This document shows positions 59,990-64,000 of a stretch of DNA of 64,000 nucleotides, piece by piece. Position numbers and translations under genes: made by a program. Source of the stretch: Halomonas campaniensis (GTDB lineage: Bacteria; Pseudomonadota; Gammaproteobacteria; Pseudomonadales; Halomonadaceae). The DNA is taken from contig NZ_JACHZF010000016.1 of the NCBI RefSeq assembly GCF_014193375.1, forward strand, positions 1-64,000. Direction: 5' to 3'. Below the pieces are notes generated by a model, which worked only from the letters and a program-made list of their open reading frames with translations, ran no database searches and had not been told where the DNA came from. Numbering within the stretch: position 1 is the stretch's first letter; the number at the start of each line of letters is the position of its first letter.

Positions 59990-60685
59990 TCAGCGCGGCA
60001 CCACGGCGTCGTGGAAGGCGCGCTCCTTCACCACCGTCTCGCGGAAACACTCGGCCATGCGGGTGAAGGCGGCGTCATCGAGCGCCTCGGCCTCCTCGTC
60101 CAGGCGGCGGCGCAGCCAGGCCACGAAGTCCTGGAAGGCGGGGTTGTCGTGCAGGTCGATCCACTCCCCCACCAGCGGATGCAGCCCCTCGCCGCGAGTG
60201 ATCCTCAGCGCCCACTCCAGGTAGATCCACTCGGTGACCACCAGCGCGGCGAGGATCTCGGCGTAGCCGCCGGCGCTTCCGGTTTCGCGCAGCAGCGCCT
60301 GGAAGGCCCGGGTCTCGGGCAGGTAGTCCGGCGCCTCGCGCTGGGCGGCGGGCACCGCGAAGGCCTCGAAGGTGCGCTGGAAGGTGCTGTTCTCGTCGCT
60401 GATCAGCATGCCCATGAACTGCCCCAGCACCACCCGGTCCGCCATGCCCGGCGCGCGGCCGATGGCGAAGCCGATCAGCGCGGTGAAGGGGTCCACGAAG
60501 CCATAGTCCTGCACCATGTAGACGGCGAAGTCGTCACCGGCGAGGCGCCCCTCGGCCATGGCGTCGAAGAGCGGATGGTTCACGGTGGCGGACCAGTCGG
60601 GCTCGCTGATCTCGCGCAGCCAGTCGGTGAGGCGCGGTGCGTCCTGCTGCGCGGCCCAGGCGTGCCAGTCGGCGCGGGTGGTCAT
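59990..60685 (-). CDS. tenA: TenA-family thiamine salvage protein, cysteine-less
   Basis: 231 residues from the ATG at 60685 (AAGGAGA upstream). TenA/THI-4 all-helical fold: HPLFDAMAEGRLAGDDFAVYMVQDYGF, the DENSTFQRTFEAF region, ALVVTEWIYLEWALRI and the C-terminal FRETVVKERAFHDAV, where E221 is the conserved acid. Classical TenA_C aminopyrimidine aminohydrolase has a nucleophilic cysteine four residues before the Tyr of the YxE motif; here that position is T151. This resembles the TenA_E group, linked to salvage of formylated aminopyrimidine breakdown products. It overlaps the transporter gene by 4 bp, downstream of a TPP riboswitch. Confidence 0.88.
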   Translation of the reverse strand: MTTRADWHAWAAQQDAPRLTDWLREISEPDWSATVNHPLFDAMAEGRLAGDDFAVYMVQDYGFVDPFTALIGFAIGRAPGMADRVVLGQFMGMLISDENSTFQRTFEAFAVPAAQREAPDYLPETRAFQALLRETGSAGGYAEILAALVVTEWIYLEWALRITRGEGLHPLVGEWIDLHDNPAFQDFVAWLRRRLDEEAEALDDAAFTRMAECFRETVVKERAFHDAVVPR

Positions 60686-62088
60686 CGGGCGTCTCCTTCG
60701 AATATCGGTTGGAACCTCGCCCCCGGACGCAGCCAGGCGACCAGCAGGCTGACAAGCGCGGAGGCAACCAGCGCCCCCAGGAAGGGCGGCAGCGTCGGGA
60801 TGCTGTCCGGGAAGGTGGCGGCCAGCACCCCGGCGGGGAGGCTTCCCAGGGTGACCCAGCCCGGCAGCACCGCGCCAAGCAGCCCCGCCACGCCGCCGGC
60901 CACGGCGGCGAGCGGCGACATGCGCCGCCACAGGCCCAGCAGCACCGGCACCACGATGGCGGCACACAGCAGGTCGGCGATCAGGAACAGCCGCAGCACC
61001 GAGAAGCCCTGCAGGGCCACCCACACCACCGGCACCATCAGCGCCACCGTGACCAGGCGCGCCGCCCGCACCGAGAGGCCGCGTCGGCCGGAGCTCGCCA
61101 CCGCCATGGAGGCGATGGCGTTCTGCAGGGTATCCACGCTGGAGGCCACCAGAGTGACCGCCAGCACCAGGGCCGGCAGGCCCAGCCAGGCCGGCGCGGC
61201 GGAGAGCAGCGCGAAGAAGGGAATCGGTGGCTCGCCCAGCGGCAGCGCCTGCATGGCCGCCAGCATGCCCAGCCCGCCGATGGCCATCACCACCAGCAGG
61301 CTGCTGGTGGCGCCCAGCAGCGCCCCGCGGCCCAGGGCGCGGTCGTCCTCGGCGGCCCAGATGCGCTGCCAGTAGCCCTGGTGGAAGAGGTTGGCCGCGG
61401 TGACGGCGATCACCAGGGTCAGCGCCACGGAGAGCGCGCTGCCGGCGGGGATCGAAGGCATCACCGCCCCGGCCGGCATGGGCGGCAGCCACCACCAGGC
61501 CACGCCGCCCACCAGCATCAGCAGGGCCAGCAGCAGCCAGGCCTGCCAGCGGTCGGTGGCGAGGCTCGCCCGCAGCCCGCCCAGGGTGGTGTAGACCAGG
61601 GTGACCACCGCCACGCCGAGGATCACCAGCGCCGGCGGCACGTCCGAGAGCAGCGCGGCGATGGCGCCGATGGCGGTGAGCTCGGCGGCCAGGAAGATCG
61701 CCATGTAGGCCACCGAGACGAAGGAGACCCAGCGCCGCACCCCGGCGCCGTAGCAGGCCTCGGCGAACTCGCCGATGCTGCGCCCCTCCGGCAGGTGGCG
61801 GCGGATCGCCGGGCCGTACAGCCCCAGCACGATGAAGGGCAGCGACGAGCCGATGGCGTAACCGGCCAGCGCCACCGGCCCCACGAAGGCGCCGATCTCC
61901 GGCGGCGCGAAGAGGATCCAGGCCCCCATGCTGGAGGCCAGGAACGACAGGCCGATGGCCTGGGCGCCCTGGGAGTTGCGGGCGGTCACGTAGTCATCGA
62001 GGGGGCCGTCGGCCCGGCGGGCCCGCAGGCCCAGGAAAGCAAAACACAGCAGCGCCGCGCCGAGCACGGCAGACGTCAGGTAGGGCAT
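60682..62088 (-). CDS. Sodium:solute symporter family transporter under TPP control
   Basis: 468 residues, about 13 hydrophobic helices, SSS fold: the DDYVTARNSQGAQAIGLSFLASSMGAWILFAPPE segment carries the Na+-binding helix region, with GRSIGEFAEACYGAGVRRW and VASSVDTLQNAIAS later. The gene directly follows a TPP riboswitch and is coupled to tenA, so it most likely imports a thiamine precursor or breakdown product (hydroxymethylpyrimidine, aminopyrimidine or a thiazole). It is not the usual CytX/NCS1 type, so substrate identity is open. The riboswitch 3' end includes the GGAGGAAG ribosome-binding site. Confidence 0.85.
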   Translation of the reverse strand: MPYLTSAVLGAALLCFAFLGLRARRADGPLDDYVTARNSQGAQAIGLSFLASSMGAWILFAPPEIGAFVGPVALAGYAIGSSLPFIVLGLYGPAIRRHLPEGRSIGEFAEACYGAGVRRWVSFVSVAYMAIFLAAELTAIGAIAALLSDVPPALVILGVAVVTLVYTTLGGLRASLATDRWQAWLLLALLMLVGGVAWWWLPPMPAGAVMPSIPAGSALSVALTLVIAVTAANLFHQGYWQRIWAAEDDRALGRGALLGATSSLLVVMAIGGLGMLAAMQALPLGEPPIPFFALLSAAPAWLGLPALVLAVTLVASSVDTLQNAIASMAVASSGRRGLSVRAARLVTVALMVPVVWVALQGFSVLRLFLIADLLCAAIVVPVLLGLWRRMSPLAAVAGGVAGLLGAVLPGWVTLGSLPAGVLAATFPDSIPTLPPFLGALVASALVSLLVAWLRPGARFQPIFEGDAR

Positions 62089-62096
62089 GTCGCACT

Positions 62097-62178
62097 TCCT
62101 CCGCCGGTGTGAACCGGATCAGGTTCCAGGGTCGGCGCGTGGCCCTCTCAGCCCCCGCGGATGCGGCGGGACTCCCCT
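62097..62178 (-). ncRNA. TPP riboswitch (THI element)
   Basis: On the minus strand the sequence runs GGGGAGTCCC, then GGCTGAGAGGG, then ACCCTGGAACCTGATC, CGGTTCACACCGGCGGAGGAAG. CTGAGA and ACCTGATC...CCGGCGGAGG are the invariant pyrimidine- and pyrophosphate-sensor parts of the THI box. The 3' helix strand contains GGAGG, 9 bp before the start codon of the symporter gene, so TPP binding should hide the ribosome-binding site and switch off translation when thiamine is plentiful. Confidence 0.93.
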
Positions 62179-62305
62179 GGCGACAAGTGGATGAATTGTG
62201 GGATCCCGGCTCAAGTCGCCGACTCGGCGGCCGATAATCCGAGGATCGAGGGGCATCATAGCGTCGCCCCGTCCCGTCGACCACCCCCGAGCCGGACACC
62301 AGCCC

Positions 62306-62980
62306 ATGCCGTTCAACGAAGCCAAGGAACACGCCCCGGGTCGCCTGCACGCGATCTTCGCCGAGCCCTATACCGCCTTCGACAACCTGGTGACGGAGCG
62401 CCTGCTCCACCTGCGGGTGGCCGTCCAGGCCCTGATCGGCGCTCCCCTGGCAGAGGGCAGGCTGGTGCTGCGGGTGATTCACGGCTGGGAGAACGGCGGC
62501 TTCGAGCCCGTGGACCTCAAGCACAGCGACCATCGGCTGGGCTCGCTTTCGGACCTGCGGCGAGTCGCCGAGGCCTACCGCCACGCCTTCGAGCACCAGC
62601 AGCCCCTGCCCCGCGACGGCGCCTCGCTGCTCGCCGAACCGCTGGCCCGGGCCATCGCCGCCGCCGAGGCAGGAGGCCAGGCGCTGGACGACGAGACCCG
62701 CACCATCCCCGCCCGCTGGCCCGCCTTCACCCGGGGCCTGACCCTCTATACCTTCTTCAAGGTCTACCACCGCCTCACCTACGGCGAGGACGACCCCTAC
62801 CGCGCCATCCACTGCCAGACGCCGGAAGGCGCCCGCGAGATCCACGAGTTCCACCTGGAGGAAGGCGAGTTCGCCGTCGCCTCACCCGCCGAGGGCGAGA
62901 GCGGCGACAGCGTGCTGCTGCTGCACGAGAGCCAGCTGATGCCGGTGCTTAAGTTGCTGGAAGATAGCGGCGACGGTTAA
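62306..62980 (+). CDS. Conserved-looking hypothetical protein
   Basis: 224 residues from the ATG at 62306. Cytosolic, no signal peptide or membrane helix, acidic. Recognisable blocks are IHGWENGGFEPVDLKHSDHR, TLYTFFKVYHRLTYGEDDPYRAIHC and the C-terminal SVLLLHESQLMPVLKLLE, but I cannot assign a family. It is divergent from the TPP-controlled operon. GATAAT at 62233-62238 could be its -10. Its end overlaps the convergent HNH gene by 4 bp. Confidence 0.65.
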   Translation: MPFNEAKEHAPGRLHAIFAEPYTAFDNLVTERLLHLRVAVQALIGAPLAEGRLVLRVIHGWENGGFEPVDLKHSDHRLGSLSDLRRVAEAYRHAFEHQQPLPRDGASLLAEPLARAIAAAEAGGQALDDETRTIPARWPAFTRGLTLYTFFKVYHRLTYGEDDPYRAIHCQTPEGAREIHEFHLEEGEFAVASPAEGESGDSVLLLHESQLMPVLKLLEDSGDG

Positions 62981-63735
62981 CGCCGGAAACATTCGCGGTA
63001 GTGCCAGGCAAGGTACTCGCGATTCGGAAAATTCAGTTCGCTTAGGCTTAGGCGCTGGCCGTCGAGATCATGAAGCTGCGACTTTAGCTGGCCATTGGGT
63101 GCCACATCGGCCAACTCATGCGAGATGCGAATCCGATCCCGGTCATCGATCGCCAACAGCCCTTTATCGAAGGCACGATCATGCAGCGCATTGAGGCAGA
63201 GACCGTTGGCAGGGTCGAGCCGGGCCTCTGGGCGTGCTTGCCAGGGCACGATGTGGCTGGCGATCAGCAAGTCTTCATGACGAAGCCCTGTGATGACGCA
63301 GCGTGTGTCGTAGCGAACCATCACCGCCTTGCGGAATAATGACTGCCCGACTCGCCGCTTCTGCCAGACCACTGCATCATGACCGGTGAAGTCGGTGGCT
63401 TCTTCGTCTTGCTCACCCCTTTCATCCAGCATCGACCATGCCGACTCACACTCTTGCGCCACAACTTCTGGCTCATCGATGAAGCGCTGCCAAAGCAACC
63501 GATCTCGACGGGACGCTCCATACAGCCCCTTTTTGCCCAGCGCCAACACTTCCGGGTCGAGGCTTGCATAGTTGGAAAGCTTCATGGCCACCGAATTGGC
63601 AGACCGCCCCATATGCTTGGCAAGACGGATGACTTCCGGCCGATGCCTGTGCAGTTGGCCGAATGTCAGGCGGCAATAGAGAGCAAGCGCCTGCAAGCGA
63701 TCCTGATCGGTCCACACCTTTCTTTCGGCTGCCAT
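62977..63735 (-). CDS. HNH endonuclease domain protein
   Basis: 252 residues. The N-terminal part (VIRLAKHMGRSANSVAMKLSNYASLDPEVL) resembles a DNA-binding helical region, and the C-terminal HNH-type nuclease is HIVPWQARPEARLDPANGLCLNALHDRAFDKGLLAI (first His at about 162, with Asn and His following). Such stand-alone proteins resemble restriction or homing-type nucleases; no methylase accompanies it. Base composition is visibly lower in GC than the flanking genes and codon choice includes more A/T-ending codons, suggesting recent acquisition. Confidence 0.85.
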   Translation of the reverse strand: MAAERKVWTDQDRLQALALYCRLTFGQLHRHRPEVIRLAKHMGRSANSVAMKLSNYASLDPEVLALGKKGLYGASRRDRLLWQRFIDEPEVVAQECESAWSMLDERGEQDEEATDFTGHDAVVWQKRRVGQSLFRKAVMVRYDTRCVITGLRHEDLLIASHIVPWQARPEARLDPANGLCLNALHDRAFDKGLLAIDDRDRIRISHELADVAPNGQLKSQLHDLDGQRLSLSELNFPNREYLAWHYRECFRR

Positions 63736-63797
63736 ATCGCCTCCTGCTTGCGCCTAACCCGAGCCTACGCTCGAGCGGTCACAGAGACCAACACGCC

Positions 63798-64000
63798 TCA
63801 CTTATCTCGCGGCACCCTCCCCATCAGATAAAACTCCTCGTTGGGCGGGGTGCCTGCGAGGGTGACCAGGCGGTTGGACATGCCGAAGAAGGCGGCGATG
63901 GAACCAATGTCCCAGATATCGTCCTGGGTGAAGCCGACCTCCAGCAGGCGGGTCTGCCACTCATCGGTGAGCTCGCCCACCTCCAGGCCACAGTGCATGG
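63798..64000 (-). CDS. AhpD/carboxymuconolactone decarboxylase-like peroxidase-related protein (partial, 3' end)
   Basis: Only the C-terminal 67 or so residues are inside the window; the gene continues past the right edge. HCGLEVGELTDEWQ, DIWDIGSIAAFFGMSNRLV and the terminal PPNEEFYLMGR match the end of alkylhydroperoxidase-like (AhpD-fold) peroxidase-related proteins. The catalytic CxxC, if present, would be upstream, though the C in MHCGLE may belong to it. Confidence 0.75.
   Translation of the reverse strand, partial: MHCGLEVGELTDEWQTRLLEVGFTQDDIWDIGSIAAFFGMSNRLVTLAGTPPNEEFYLMGRVPRDK

Noticed and set aside
59990-61495. 501-codon frame reading through tenA
   Set aside because: The N-terminal 270 codons overlap the symporter gene in another frame; TenA has its own start at 60685 with a good ribosome-binding site.
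1-64000. CRISPR arrays, tRNA or rRNA genes, IS elements
   Set aside because: No regularly spaced repeats, cloverleaf-like blocks, rRNA-like sequence or transposase genes with terminal inverted repeats were seen by reading; a covariance-model scan could still find a missed tRNA.

Overview
The window is high-GC, gene-dense chromosomal DNA with tight spacing, many ATGA gene overlaps and strong GC-rich terminator hairpins. The gene content (several TRAP transporters, betaine/carnitine functions, arginine and lysine catabolism, tetrathionate-type anaerobic respiration, split purE/purK) fits a heterotrophic gammaproteobacterium, most likely Halomonas or a close relative. This is an inference from gene content; no rRNA or other taxonomic marker is present. 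I saw no tRNA, rRNA, CRISPR array, insertion sequence or prophage.

Layout. (1) 0.1-12.2 kb: a carboxylic-acid catabolic island. A DctPQM TRAP transporter, enoyl-CoA hydratase, CaiB/BaiF CoA-transferase, class V aminotransferase and FAD/Fe-S dehydrogenase run leftward. It is bounded by two HbpS/GlcG-like genes, a gamma-carbonic anhydrase and a divergent GntR/FCD regulator. Three AT-flanked GAATTC palindromes in its promoter regions look like that regulator's operators. (2) 12.2-18 kb: EamA exporter, SpmAB-like membrane protein, GNAT-nitrilase fusion, MtfA-type peptidase, threonine aldolase. (3) 18-23.3 kb: LysR gene, gamma-butyrobetaine dioxygenase, betaine-type binding protein, then a dmlR/dmlA pair. 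(4) 23.5-28.9 kb: Tat-exported SQR-like flavoprotein with a small membrane partner, methyltransferase, lipocalin, a short DUF1338 (2-oxoadipate dioxygenase-like) protein and AstE. (5) 29-34.7 kb: an aot/his-type basic amino-acid ABC transporter with two paralogous binding proteins, then an isoaspartyl-dipeptidase-like hydrolase with altered metal ligands. (6) 34.7-42.2 kb: Zn/Cd/Pb P-type ATPase, TraX-like protein, and a divergent redox module (cytochrome b5-FMN protein and NAD(P)H/haem flavoreductase versus an ethylbenzene-dehydrogenase-like haem protein and a four-helix membrane protein) around an FNR-like site.

(7) 42.2-51.6 kb, mostly leftward: purEK, a TAXI-type TRAP system with a DUF1850 protein, lhgO and glaH (glutarate to L-2-hydroxyglutarate to 2-oxoglutarate), and an APC permease. 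glaH has a clear TTGACA-N17-TATTTT promoter overlapped by a palindromic operator. (8) 52-57.7 kb: a ttrBCA-type molybdoenzyme operon behind a perfect FNR/ANR box placed exactly for class II activation. (9) 57.7-64 kb: ilvD, an orphan HigA-like regulator, tenA and a Na+-symporter under a TPP riboswitch, a hypothetical gene, an HNH nuclease of lower GC, and the 3' end of an AhpD-like gene.

Recurring theme: 2-hydroxyglutarate and lysine/arginine metabolism. GlaH/LhgO form the L-2-hydroxyglutarate route. A DUF1338 protein and a YdiJ-type dehydrogenase could form a D-2-hydroxyglutarate route. AstE and the aot-type transporter serve arginine. The most promising under-described pieces are the redox module at 37.9-42.1 kb, the NagA-like active site of the IadA homologue, and the GntR-controlled island at the left end.
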